Source: an uncultured Pelagibacteraceae bacterium (GTDB lineage: Bacteria > Pseudomonadota > Alphaproteobacteria > Pelagibacterales > Pelagibacteraceae). Taken from it: a stretch of 64,000 nucleotides of DNA. A program made the translations under genes and the position numbers. Positions 51,770 through 60,379 of the stretch are shown here, one piece after another. Under the pieces are notes generated by a model. The model searched no databases, was not told where the DNA came from, and was given only the letters and a program-made list of their open reading frames with translations. The first letter of the stretch is position 1; the number at the start of each line of letters is the position of its first letter. The stretch is taken from NCBI GenBank assembly GCA_902598485.1, contig CACKBU010000005.1, forward strand, positions 1 through 64,000. The letters are read 5' to 3'.

Positions 51770-52506
51770 GTATTTTAGAGGTAAGCAATGTAAGTAAATC
51801 TTTTGGTGGTGTTAAAGCTAACGTTGACATTTCAATGAATGTTGAAAAAGGCAAGATAGTTGGATTAATTGGGCCAAATGGTTCAGGAAAAACTACATTA
51901 TTCAATTCGATTGTAGGAACTTACCCAATCGATAAAGGATCTATTAAATTCAATGGAAAAGAAGTTTCTGAGTTACCAGTTCCTGTAATTGCTAAGTTAG
52001 GATTATTGAGAACTTTTCAGCAAACAAGAATTTATGGAAAGCTTAATTGTATAGAAAATATGCTTATTAGTCATAAAGGTAGTGACGCAGATTTAATGAA
52101 AATATTTTCAAAGATCCCAAAAGAATTAACAGATAAAGCTGAAAATTTATTAAATTTTGTGGGATTATATCAAAAAAGAAAGCTAAGAGCTGGAGATTTA
52201 TCTTTTGGTCAACAAAAATTACTTGAGCTTGCTATGGCATTAATGAATGAACCAGAGATGCTATTACTAGACGAGCCTACAGCTGGGATTAATCCAACAC
52301 TAATAAATGGTATTATTGATAGATTAATTAAAGTTAACCAAGATTTTGGAATAACTCTTTTGGTTATTGAGCACAACATGAGAGTCATTATGCAATTAGC
52401 TGAGAATATTTTTTGTTTAGCTCATGGTAAAATGTTAGCCAATGGATCGCCAGATGAAATTAAAAATGATAAACGTGTCATTGACGCGTATTTAGGAGCT
52501 CAATAA
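51766..52506 (+). CDS. HAAT ABC transporter ATPase 1a (LivG-like)
   Basis: 246-aa nucleotide-binding subunit. Walker A GPNGSGKTT (about 37-45), the LivG-type LLRTFQQTRIY Q-loop region, signature LSFGQQKL and Walker B MLLLDEPTAGINP. The switch His is in VIEHNM. TAATG overlap with the following ATPase gene. Confidence 0.94.
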   Translation: MSILEVSNVSKSFGGVKANVDISMNVEKGKIVGLIGPNGSGKTTLFNSIVGTYPIDKGSIKFNGKEVSELPVPVIAKLGLLRTFQQTRIYGKLNCIENMLISHKGSDADLMKIFSKIPKELTDKAENLLNFVGLYQKRKLRAGDLSFGQQKLLELAMALMNEPEMLLLDEPTAGINPTLINGIIDRLIKVNQDFGITLLVIEHNMRVIMQLAENIFCLAHGKMLANGSPDEIKNDKRVIDAYLGAQ

Positions 52507-53291
52507 TGTCTAATCAATATGAAGTATTAGGAAAAGCTCCGACACCAGATGATTTAAAAAAATTATCTCCAAACGAAGTTCATTTAACTATAAAAAATTT
52601 AAACGCAGGTTACGGAAAAATGGAAATTTTACATAATTTTGATTTATTCGTAAATAAAGCTCAGTCTTTATGTTTAATTGGACCTAATGGTGCAGGTAAA
52701 TCTACAATTCTTCATTCAATATATGGTTTTACAAATATTTTTTCTGGTCAAATTGAACTTGAAGGAAAAGAAATTACAAATCTTACCCCAGCAGAAAAGT
52801 TAAAGTCAGTCGGTATAGCTTATATATTGCAAGATAACTCTGTATTTCCGGATATGACAGTAGAAGAAAACCTATTAATGGGAGGATATATAAAAGAAAA
52901 AACAGATGAGTCATATGAAGAGGCTGAAAGAATTTTTGAAAAGTATGAAAGGTTAAGAAATAGAAGAAACCAACCAGCAAAAGTCTTATCTGGTGGTGAG
53001 AGAAGATTGCTAGAAATATCTAGAGCATTAGTTATGAAACCTTCAGTGCTTTTAGTAGACGAACCGTCAATTGGACTTGAACCCAGATATATTGAGATGG
53101 TTTTTGAAATATTAAGAGATCTTCAGCAAAATGAAAAAAAAACAATCATTCTAGTAGAACAAAATGCCAAAAAAGGATTGGAGTTTGCGGATATAGGATA
53201 CGTTTTAGTATCAGGGCAAACTGCAATTGCAGGTAAAGGAGACGATTTACTTCAAAATCCTGATGTTGGTAGACTGTTCCTAGGTGGATAA
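52506..53291 (+). CDS. HAAT ABC transporter ATPase 1b (LivF-like)
   Basis: 261-aa second ATPase: Walker A GPNGAGKST, AYILQDNSVFPDMTVEENLLMG, signature LSGGERR and Walker B VLLVDEPSIGLEP, ending with the LivF-type GRLFLGG. It carries an extra N-terminal segment of about 24 residues (YEVLGKAPTPDDLKKLSPNE) before the usual start. Its stop overlaps the AzlC-like gene's ATG by one base. Confidence 0.93.
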   Translation: MSNQYEVLGKAPTPDDLKKLSPNEVHLTIKNLNAGYGKMEILHNFDLFVNKAQSLCLIGPNGAGKSTILHSIYGFTNIFSGQIELEGKEITNLTPAEKLKSVGIAYILQDNSVFPDMTVEENLLMGGYIKEKTDESYEEAERIFEKYERLRNRRNQPAKVLSGGERRLLEISRALVMKPSVLLVDEPSIGLEPRYIEMVFEILRDLQQNEKKTIILVEQNAKKGLEFADIGYVLVSGQTAIAGKGDDLLQNPDVGRLFLGG

Positions 53292-53995
53292 TGATTAATA
53301 AAAATTTTTTCTTTAAAGGATATAGATCTATATTTACTCATGATAGTCCAGCTATAGCTCTTACTTGTTGCTTTATAGCAATTGGTGCTCTCTTTAAAAA
53401 TTTAGGTTTTAATATTCAGGAAAGTATTTTTTCAACTGTTTTAACTTATGCTTTACCAGGTTCATTGGTAATGGCTGAGTCAATGTTGATTGGAGCATCT
53501 TTATTAAATATTTTTCTAGCAGTTTGGTTTGTAAATGCTCGACTTTATCCAATGGCTGTATCTTTATTTCCATTAATGATGCACGAATCTCAACCTAAGT
53601 GGAAGTATTACTTTTCTTGTCATTTTATTGCTGTTTCAGCGTGGTTAATCATGAAAAGCAATTATAAGAAAATTCCAAAAGAATATAGGATTGATTATTG
53701 GATTGGAATTGGAAGTGGAACAGTAAGTGTATCTGTCATTGGAACATTTATAGGTTTTTATTTTTCAGAGTACATGAATAAAGATATGATGATTGGATTG
53801 GCAATTCTTAATCCTGTATATTTTTTATGCATGATGGTCGGAGCATCAAAAACTATACAAGTTACATTATCTGTCTTACTTGGAATAATTTTAGGACCAA
53901 TTATTTATTTATTTTCACCTGAGTGGTCAATTCTTTTAGCAGGTGTCATCGGTGGAACTATAGCCTATTTAGTTGGAGAGTATAATGTCAGCTAA
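53291..53995 (+). CDS. azlC: AzlC-family branched-chain amino acid exporter subunit
   Basis: 234-aa AzlC/YgaZ-type membrane protein with about six TMs. Typical features: ...LALTCCFIAIGALFKNLGF, PGSLVMAESMLIGASLLNIFLAVWFVNARLYPMAVSLFP, and DYWIGIGSGTVSVSVIGT. AzlC needs an AzlD partner, found immediately downstream with an 11-bp overlap. Known homologues export Leu, Val, Ile or 4-azaleucine. Being in frame-coupling with a HAAT importer ATPase is noteworthy. Confidence 0.9.
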   Translation: MINKNFFFKGYRSIFTHDSPAIALTCCFIAIGALFKNLGFNIQESIFSTVLTYALPGSLVMAESMLIGASLLNIFLAVWFVNARLYPMAVSLFPLMMHESQPKWKYYFSCHFIAVSAWLIMKSNYKKIPKEYRIDYWIGIGSGTVSVSVIGTFIGFYFSEYMNKDMMIGLAILNPVYFLCMMVGASKTIQVTLSVLLGIILGPIIYLFSPEWSILLAGVIGGTIAYLVGEYNVS

Positions 53996-54308
53996 TATCG
54001 TTTATGCAATTTTAGTTACATCTCTTGCTACATTTTTATCTAGATTTTTAGGTGCTCTTACCTCTCAAGGTATTAAGGAAACATCAAAACTTTTTAAGTG
54101 GTTTAATTGTTTAGCCTATGCAACTTTAGCAGCATTAATAGCAAGAACTATAATTTTTCCTGCTGGCGTGTTAATAGAATCTAGTTATTACAGTAGATCA
54201 ATTGTTGTATTTTTATCCTTGTTTGTTTTTTTTATTTCTAAGAAAAACTTTGTTTATCCTACAATTTTCTCAGCTATTTGTATGACAATAATTAACAATT
54301 ATATCTGA
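53985..54308 (+). CDS. azlD: AzlD-family exporter subunit
   Basis: 107-aa membrane protein with four hydrophobic segments. N-terminal ILVTSLATFLSRFLGALTSQG and the middle LKWFNCLAYATLAALIARTIIFPAG fit AzlD/YgaH. I chose ATG 53985 over the in-frame TTG at 53973, since the shorter start keeps the normal 11-bp overlap with azlC. Forms the exporter with the AzlC-like protein. Confidence 0.87.
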   Translation: MSANIVYAILVTSLATFLSRFLGALTSQGIKETSKLFKWFNCLAYATLAALIARTIIFPAGVLIESSYYSRSIVVFLSLFVFFISKKNFVYPTIFSAICMTIINNYI

Positions 54309-54347
54309 TTAAATTGATTTATAAAATAAGGTAAAATAAAATTTAGA

Positions 54348-55259
54348 ATGCAAAAAATTACAGGCATAGACATTCAAAAACATGATAAATCAAACAGGAT
54401 TATAAAAATTAGTTTAGAAAATGATATAATAGATAAATTAATTTTCCCGTTTAATAAATTTGATTTAACAGCATTAGAGCTAAAACCATTTACAAGATTT
54501 ACTTTAGCTAAAAGTTTAGATGATTTAACAAATAATAAATTAAGCAAATTAATGAACTCAATTATTAGAGATAGATCTACAGGTTGCTTTATTATTGGAC
54601 CAAAAAATATAACTGCAAAAATTAATGATACATTTTTAGTTAAGTTATCAACTGCAATAGCTCATCTAATTGGTGTACCTAATCATGATGCCATGGCAGG
54701 AAAATATTATGCTCGTTTTCATGTAAAACATGAAGATAGTAGCGACTCTTATTTAAGAAAGGCATATAGGAATATGGATCTTCATACAGATGGTACATAT
54801 GTGAAAGAAGTAACCGATTGGTTAATTATGACAAAAATTGATGAGCAAAATGTTGAAGGTGGTGAAACAGCTATGTTGCACCTTGATGATTGGGAGCATT
54901 GTGATGATTTATACAATGATCCAGTTGGGAGACAAAATTTTGTTTGGGGGTCACCAAAAAGTAAAAATATTGATTACAAAGTAGAGCACCCGGTTTTTTC
55001 AACTGATAAAGAGGGAAGACCAACAATATCCTACATAGATCAATTTCCAGAGCCTCAAAATATGGATCAAGGAAATTTTTTACAAAGATTATCTGATGGA
55101 TTAGAGGAAAGTAAAAATAAAATAATTACAAAATTACCTGTTGGATTCTCTGTTATTGCAAATAATTATTTCTGGCTTCATGGAAGAAAACCCTTCAAAG
55201 AAAACAAGGAATTAAGCAGAGAATTACTAAGAATTAGAGGTTCTTTTTTTGTTAATTAA
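54348..55259 (+). CDS. glaH: Glutarate 2-hydroxylase (CsiD/GlaH family)
   Basis: Fe(II)/2-oxoglutarate dioxygenase that converts glutarate to L-2-hydroxyglutarate with release of succinate and CO2 in E. coli. The 303 aa align by eye to E. coli CsiD through most of their length: LATAVAHLIG-like STAIAHLIGV, DAMAGKYYARFHVK, and the iron ligands His146/Asp148 (LHTDGTY) and His278 (NNYFWLHGR), with a 2OG-binding Arg in SRELLRIRG. Its usual partners (L-2-hydroxyglutarate oxidase, gabD/gabT) are not nearby. It follows AzlD by 39 bp on the same strand. Confidence 0.9.
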   Translation: MQKITGIDIQKHDKSNRIIKISLENDIIDKLIFPFNKFDLTALELKPFTRFTLAKSLDDLTNNKLSKLMNSIIRDRSTGCFIIGPKNITAKINDTFLVKLSTAIAHLIGVPNHDAMAGKYYARFHVKHEDSSDSYLRKAYRNMDLHTDGTYVKEVTDWLIMTKIDEQNVEGGETAMLHLDDWEHCDDLYNDPVGRQNFVWGSPKSKNIDYKVEHPVFSTDKEGRPTISYIDQFPEPQNMDQGNFLQRLSDGLEESKNKIITKLPVGFSVIANNYFWLHGRKPFKENKELSRELLRIRGSFFVN

Positions 55260-55291
55260 TTCAATATAATCAATATAAAGTATCCAAAATT

Positions 55292-56059
55292 ATGAATTTA
55301 GGTTTTATTGGTACGGGAAAAATTGCAGCTTCAGTGATTACTGGAATATGTAAATCAAAAATTTCTTATAAGAAAATAATTGTTTCACCAAGAAATAAAA
55401 AAATAGCTCATGGGCTAAAAAGAAAGTATAAAAAAATAGTTATTGCTAAGGATAATCAGCAAATTGTAGATCAGTCTAATTGGGTATTTTTATCTGTTAC
55501 ACCTACTGTCGGTGAAAAAATTATTAAAGATTTAAAATTTAAATCGACCCAAACTGTTGTTAGTTTTATTTCGACAATTACTTTATCTCAATTAAAGAAA
55601 GCAATTAAAGTAAGAGCAAAAATTGTGAGAGCAATACCTCTGCCTCCGATTTCGTTAAAGAAAGGTCCTGTACCTATTTGTCCCCCTAATTCAAAAGTGA
55701 AAGCGTTTTTCAATAACTTGGGCACAACTGTAGAAATTAAGAATGAAAAATCGTCTATAAATTTTTGGTCAACCTCTGGCATGATGGCGCCTTTTTATGA
55801 GGTGTTGAGAGTAATGACTGATTGGTTGGTAAAAAGAGGGGTAAAAAGAAATAATGCTCAAAAATATATTACTTCTTTATTTTTAGCTTTATCTGAAGAT
55901 GCTGTAGTAAATTCAAAAGAAAATTTAAAGAATTTAGTAAAAGAGTCTCAAACGCCAAAAGGTTTAAATGAACAAGGTGTTAAAGAATTAACTAAAGCTG
56001 GATTTTATAAATCTCTAGAAAAAACTTTAAACAGTATTCACAAAAGACTAAATAAATAA
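55292..56059 (+). CDS. ProC-like NAD(P)-binding reductase
   Basis: 255-aa Rossmann protein beginning LGFIGTGKIAASVITGI, with the helical C-terminal dimerisation domain of pyrroline-5-carboxylate reductase. It departs from housekeeping ProC: the TPxxxxxG block is PLPPISLKKGPVPI, and the signature SPGGTTxxGL is replaced by TPKGLNEQGVKEL. So P5C reduction is possible, but a different imine or 2-oxo substrate is equally plausible. It sits between the GlaH-like gene and a HAAT transporter operon, which favours an amino-acid-linked role. Confidence 0.78.
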   Translation: MNLGFIGTGKIAASVITGICKSKISYKKIIVSPRNKKIAHGLKRKYKKIVIAKDNQQIVDQSNWVFLSVTPTVGEKIIKDLKFKSTQTVVSFISTITLSQLKKAIKVRAKIVRAIPLPPISLKKGPVPICPPNSKVKAFFNNLGTTVEIKNEKSSINFWSTSGMMAPFYEVLRVMTDWLVKRGVKRNNAQKYITSLFLALSEDAVVNSKENLKNLVKESQTPKGLNEQGVKELTKAGFYKSLEKTLNSIHKRLNK

Positions 56060-56064
56060 ATCAA

Positions 56065-56850
56065 ATGTCTGAAAATATTTTAGAGATTAATAATTTAAGT
56101 AAATATTTTGGTGGATTAGCTGCAGTTTCAGATTGTTCAATAAAAGTTAAAAGAGGAACTATCACTGGTATCATTGGGCCAAATGGATCTGGTAAAACCA
56201 CTTTATTCAATTTAATTGCTGGAAATTTAAAATCCTCTGGTGGTAATGTTGTTTTTGATGATGAAAATATTACTGATGTTCCATCTTATGAATTATTTTC
56301 TAAAGGTTTGTTAAGAACATTTCAAATTGCACATGAGTTTTCAAATTTATCTGTTTTAGAAAATTTAATGATGGTTCCAGGAAATCAATCTGGAGAAAAA
56401 ATAATGACAGCATTATTCAAACCAGGTTTAGTTGCCCAAGAAGAGGCTGTGGTTAAAGAGAAAGCGAAAGAAGTTGTTGAATTTTTAAATTTAGGACATT
56501 TATCAAATGAGCTTGCTGGAAACCTTTCAGGTGGACAAAAGAAATTACTAGAACTTGGAAGAACCATGATGGTTGATGCAAAATTAGTATTATTAGATGA
56601 AGTAGGGGCTGGAGTTAACAGAACTTTGTTAAAAGATCTTGGAACTGCAATAGAAAAGTTAAATAAAGAAAAAGGTTATACTTTTTGTATGATTGAACAT
56701 GATATGGATTTTATTGGAAGATTATGTGATCCAGTGATTGTAATGGCTGAGGGTTCAGTATTATTTGAAGGAAGTGTTGAAGAAGCAAAAAAAGATGAGA
56801 AAGTAATTGAAAGTTACTTAGGAAGAGGATCGAAACTTAAGGAAAATTAA
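56065..56850 (+). CDS. HAAT ABC transporter ATPase 2a (LivG-like)
   Basis: 261-aa nucleotide-binding subunit of the second HAAT importer: Walker A GPNGSGKTT (about 38-46), LLRTFQIAHEFSNLSVLENLM, signature LSGGQKK, Walker B LVLLDEVGAGVN (Val in place of the usual DEPTAG Pro). The switch His is in MIEHDMDF. It begins 5 bp after the ProC-like gene and precedes a DUF2306-like gene by 2 bp. Confidence 0.93.
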   Translation: MSENILEINNLSKYFGGLAAVSDCSIKVKRGTITGIIGPNGSGKTTLFNLIAGNLKSSGGNVVFDDENITDVPSYELFSKGLLRTFQIAHEFSNLSVLENLMMVPGNQSGEKIMTALFKPGLVAQEEAVVKEKAKEVVEFLNLGHLSNELAGNLSGGQKKLLELGRTMMVDAKLVLLDEVGAGVNRTLLKDLGTAIEKLNKEKGYTFCMIEHDMDFIGRLCDPVIVMAEGSVLFEGSVEEAKKDEKVIESYLGRGSKLKEN

Positions 56851-56852
56851 TT

Positions 56853-57215
56853 ATGACAATTGTTTCTCACATTATTTTTGCTTTATTTGCAGTTGGTTTT
56901 GGAACAAGAAACTTAATTGCAAAAAAAGGGGATAATAAACACAAATTTATAGGTTGGATCTGGGTATTACTTATGTTTTATGTTGCAATTTCTTCTTATT
57001 GGATCAAAGAACTAAATGACGGAAATTATAGCTGGATACACATTTTAAGCGCTTGGACCTTGATCTCTTTGTTTCTTGCAATTTACTTTATTAAAATAAA
57101 AAAAGTTATTTTACATAAAATATTTATGGCTGGTAATTTTATTGGATTAATAGTTGCGGGTATTTTTACTTTATTACCAGGAAGATATTTACCAAATTTA
57201 ATAGAAATATTTTAA
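56853..57215 (+). CDS. DUF2306-like 4-TM membrane protein
   Basis: 120-aa protein with four hydrophobic helices (about 3-21, 32-50, 61-80, 90-112). HKFIGWIWV between TM1 and TM2 and HKIFMAGNFIGLIVAGIFTLLPGR near the end recall the DUF2306 family of predicted membrane proteins. Function unknown. It is placed between the LivG-like and LivF-like ATPases with gaps of 2 and 0 bp, so it is certainly cotranscribed and may be an accessory to this transporter (inference). Confidence 0.78.
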   Translation: MTIVSHIIFALFAVGFGTRNLIAKKGDNKHKFIGWIWVLLMFYVAISSYWIKELNDGNYSWIHILSAWTLISLFLAIYFIKIKKVILHKIFMAGNFIGLIVAGIFTLLPGRYLPNLIEIF

Positions 57216-57923
57216 ATGGCATATTTTGAAGGAATAGAAATGACAGGTGGTTATGGTAATGGTCCAGATATCATTAGTTCTTGTTCTGTAAATGTAAATA
57301 AGGGTGAAATAGTTTCTATTCTAGGCCCCAATGGTGCTGGCAAATCAACTGCAATGAAAGCAATGTTGGGCTTGCTCAATTTAAAATCTGGATCAGTAAA
57401 GATTGATGGTAAGGATATTTCTAAATTATCTCCTCAAGATCGAGTTAAGCAAGGCATCTCTTTTGTCCCTCAGACTAAAAATGTTTTTGCAGGTATGACT
57501 GTTGAAGAAAATTTAGAAATGGGTGCATTTCTTGTTGAGGATGAAATCAAAAATATAATTGAGGAAATTTACGAATTGTTCCCAATTTTAAGAGAGAAAA
57601 GAAATCAGATGGTTGGTGAACTTTCTGGAGGTCAAAGACAACAAGTGGCTCTAGGTAGAGCTTTAATGATTAAACCCACAGTTTTAATGTTAGACGAGCC
57701 AACTGCAGGTGTATCACCAATTGTTATGGACGAATTATTTGATCATATTGTAAAAGTTAAAAGAACAAACGTTGCTATCTTAATGGTAGAACAAAATGCA
57801 AAACAAGCATTAAGCATTTCAGATAGAGGCTATGTATTGGTCACTGGAGAAAATCGTTATTCAGGAACTGGAAAAGAATTATTAGACGATCCAAGAGTCA
57901 GAAGCTCTTTTTTGGGAGGGTAA
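57216..57923 (+). CDS. HAAT ABC transporter ATPase 2b (LivF-like)
   Basis: 235-aa LivF-type ATPase: Walker A GPNGAGKST, ISFVPQTKNVFAGMTVEENLEMG, signature LSGGQRQQ, Walker B VLMLDEPTAGVSP and the C-terminal SSFLGG. It abuts the DUF2306-like gene's stop and is followed by the permease after 1 bp. Confidence 0.93.
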   Translation: MAYFEGIEMTGGYGNGPDIISSCSVNVNKGEIVSILGPNGAGKSTAMKAMLGLLNLKSGSVKIDGKDISKLSPQDRVKQGISFVPQTKNVFAGMTVEENLEMGAFLVEDEIKNIIEEIYELFPILREKRNQMVGELSGGQRQQVALGRALMIKPTVLMLDEPTAGVSPIVMDELFDHIVKVKRTNVAILMVEQNAKQALSISDRGYVLVTGENRYSGTGKELLDDPRVRSSFLGG

Positions 57924-57924
57924 T

Positions 57925-58935
57925 ATGGATTTTGTAAATGCAATAATTCTTTTATTAAATTATATTTTCATTCCTGCATTAACTTATGGTTCTCAGTTAG
58001 CACTGGGTGCAATATTTGTAACACTTATTTATGGAATTTTACGATTTGCAAACTTCGCAACTGGTGACATGATGTCTTTTGGGACCATGGCAACGATTTT
58101 ATTTACATGGTATTTTCAATCTTTAGGTGTTTCTTTAGGTGTTTTACCTACTGCTTTATTGGCTATTCCTTTTGGAATAATTTTCATGATATTTTACATG
58201 CTTTTAATAGATAAGTTTGTCTTTAAGTATTACAGAAATCAAAAAAGTCCCCCAGTTCAATTTGCAATGGTGAGTATTGGTGTAATGTTTGTAACACAAG
58301 CGGTGGTCAGAATTATAATTGGACCTGGTGATAGAAGATTTTTTGATGGTGAAAAATTCATTATTAAAGCTCGTGAATTTAAAGAGATGACAGGTTTAAA
58401 CGAAGGACTTGCACTAAAATCAACTCAAGTAATTACTATTTTTGTAACAATAGTTTTAGTCTCTTTATTATTTTGGTTTTTAAATAGAACCAAAACTGGA
58501 AAAAGTATGAAAGCTTATTCTGATAATGAAGATCTTGCTTTGCTATCAGGTATTGATCCAAAAAAAATAGTTTTAGTTACTTGGGTTATTGCTGGTATTT
58601 TAGCTACAATTGGTGGAGCTTTGTATGGTTTAGATAAAAGTTTTAAACCATTTACTTATTTTAATAATATGCTTCCTATTTTTGCTGCTGCAATTGTTGG
58701 AGGAATTGGAAATCCATTTGGAGCTTTTTTAGGCGGATATGTAATTGCTTTTTCTGAAATATTGCTAACTTACGCATATAAAAAATTCTTTATGTACATT
58801 TTACCAGAAAGTATGGAGCCAAATAGTTTAGTTCAGTTATTATCTACAGATTATAAGTTTGCAGTCTCTTTCTCTATATTGGTAATAGTTTTAATTTATC
58901 GACCTTCGGGAATATTTAAGGGGAAAGTATTGTGA
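57925..58935 (+). CDS. HAAT ABC transporter permease 2a (LivH-like)
   Basis: 336-aa LivH-family permease: YGSQLALGAIFVTLIYGILRFANFATGDMM, VQFAMVSIGVMFVTQAVVRIIIGPGDR and the coupling GKSMKAYSDNEDLALLSGIDPKK. About eight TMs. Longer than the first LivH-like protein by a C-terminal segment (YAYKKFFMYILPESMEPNSLVQ). The 3' end overlaps the LivM-like gene by 4 bp. Confidence 0.92.
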   Translation: MDFVNAIILLLNYIFIPALTYGSQLALGAIFVTLIYGILRFANFATGDMMSFGTMATILFTWYFQSLGVSLGVLPTALLAIPFGIIFMIFYMLLIDKFVFKYYRNQKSPPVQFAMVSIGVMFVTQAVVRIIIGPGDRRFFDGEKFIIKAREFKEMTGLNEGLALKSTQVITIFVTIVLVSLLFWFLNRTKTGKSMKAYSDNEDLALLSGIDPKKIVLVTWVIAGILATIGGALYGLDKSFKPFTYFNNMLPIFAAAIVGGIGNPFGAFLGGYVIAFSEILLTYAYKKFFMYILPESMEPNSLVQLLSTDYKFAVSFSILVIVLIYRPSGIFKGKVL

Positions 58936-60302
58936 GAAAAAATCTAAATGTAATTGCAGCTTACAGCATCATGATGGTGCTTATTCTAATGGTTGGGATA
59001 TTTCAGTCATGGAACATAGCGTTATCAATATTTAATCTTTGTTTGATTTCTGCTGTCATGACAATGGGTGCGAATATTCAATGGGGGTATGCTGGTTTAA
59101 TTAATTTTGGAATTATGGGCTATACAGCTTTAGGTGGTTTAGCTGCAGTATTGATATCTGTCGATCCTGTTCAAGAAGCCTGGAGGGCAGGAGGTTTCGA
59201 TATTCTAATGTCATTATGGCTGATAGTAGTAATGGTATTAGTTATAAGGTTTATTTTAAAAAGATTTGAAAAATCAAAAATCAGAACATACAGCATAGCT
59301 GCAATAATAATTTCAGGTATTTTACTTATTAGATTTTCTGCAGAGCCAGGCATAGAAGCTATTGAAGCAGTTGATCCTGCTAAAACTGGTTTCTTAGGAG
59401 GATTTGGATTACCAATTATATTTTCTTGGATAGTTGGAGCTCTTTTTGCAGGGGGTTTAGCATTTATAGTTGGAAAAGTTGCACTTGGTCTTAGAGCAGA
59501 TTATTTAGCTATTGCTACTCTTCTTATTTCCGAAATTGTTATTGCAATTATTAAACACGAAGATTGGCTCACAAGAGGAGTTAAAAATGTTATTGGATTA
59601 AAAAGACCTGCACCTTATGAAGTAGATCTTCAAACAACTGATTGGTTTATTAAATTAGTTGAAAAGTTTAATGCAGGAAAATTAAGTGTAATTGATAATT
59701 TAGCTGATAGACAAGCTGCTTTAAACCAACTTGTTATTGAAGGTTCATCAGTATTTGTCAAACTGTGTTATTCAGGATTATTCTTAGTAGTAGTAATTAT
59801 TCTTTTAATTTTAACTCAAAAAGCTCTTTATTCTCCTTGGGGAAGAATGATGAGAGCAATTAGAGATAATGAGGAAGCTGCAAATGCAATGGGTAAAAAT
59901 GTTGTTAAGCAACATTTATTAATTTTTATTTTAGGCTCTGCAATTGTTGGAATTGCGGGCGCAATGCTAGTTACACAAGATGGTTTATTTACTCCAGGAA
60001 GTTATAGACCTATGAGATATACTTTTTTGATTTGGGTGATGGTAATTGTTGGAGGAAGTGGAAATAATTTTGGGGCAATTTTAGGAGGATTTGTTGTTTG
60101 GTTCTTATGGATTGAAGCTGCACCAATATCATTATTTTTAATAAACTTTTTCACTGCTGGAATTCCTGAAACAAATGCACTTAAAGCTCATTTAATTGAA
60201 AGCGTTCCTTATTTTAGATTTTTACTGATGGGATTAGGATTGTTGTTTATCATGAGGTATCGACCTAAAGGTATACTTCCTGAAAAAATAGAAATAAAGT
60301 AA
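58932..60302 (+). CDS. HAAT ABC transporter permease 2b (long LivM-like)
   Basis: LivM-family permease of 456 aa, clearly longer than the 349-aa paralogue at 50720. Starts with GTG. Family blocks: MTMGANIQWGYAGLINFG (about 44-60), ALGLRADYLAIATLLISEIV (185-203) and SPWGRMMRAIRDNEEAANAMGKNVVKQ (301-327). Extra length comes from two extra TMs (about 92-134) and a 65-residue soluble loop (208-275) where LivM has its TGGxxG segment (here LTRGVKNVIG). The permease should still pair with the LivH-like protein. Confidence 0.91.
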   Translation: MRKNLNVIAAYSIMMVLILMVGIFQSWNIALSIFNLCLISAVMTMGANIQWGYAGLINFGIMGYTALGGLAAVLISVDPVQEAWRAGGFDILMSLWLIVVMVLVIRFILKRFEKSKIRTYSIAAIIISGILLIRFSAEPGIEAIEAVDPAKTGFLGGFGLPIIFSWIVGALFAGGLAFIVGKVALGLRADYLAIATLLISEIVIAIIKHEDWLTRGVKNVIGLKRPAPYEVDLQTTDWFIKLVEKFNAGKLSVIDNLADRQAALNQLVIEGSSVFVKLCYSGLFLVVVIILLILTQKALYSPWGRMMRAIRDNEEAANAMGKNVVKQHLLIFILGSAIVGIAGAMLVTQDGLFTPGSYRPMRYTFLIWVMVIVGGSGNNFGAILGGFVVWFLWIEAAPISLFLINFFTAGIPETNALKAHLIESVPYFRFLLMGLGLLFIMRYRPKGILPEKIEIK

Positions 60303-60307
60303 ACATA

Positions 60308-60379
60308 ATGAAATATATTATATTAGGTGCTGCTGCTGCTTGGGCTTTGTATATGGCTGATAAGTATTTATTCTTTTAA
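60308..60379 (+). CDS. 23-aa hydrophobic micro-protein
   Basis: ATG at 60308, stop TAA at 60377-60379 overlapping the ATG of the MFS gene (TAATG). The product is one Ala-rich hydrophobic helix, MKYIILGAAAAWALYM followed by ADKYLFF, which looks like a single-TM peptide. It lies 5 bp after the LivM-like stop. There is no recognisable Shine-Dalgarno, but the translational coupling on both sides suggests it is translated. It may instead simply be a leader for the transporter. Confidence 0.5.
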   Translation: MKYIILGAAAAWALYMADKYLFF

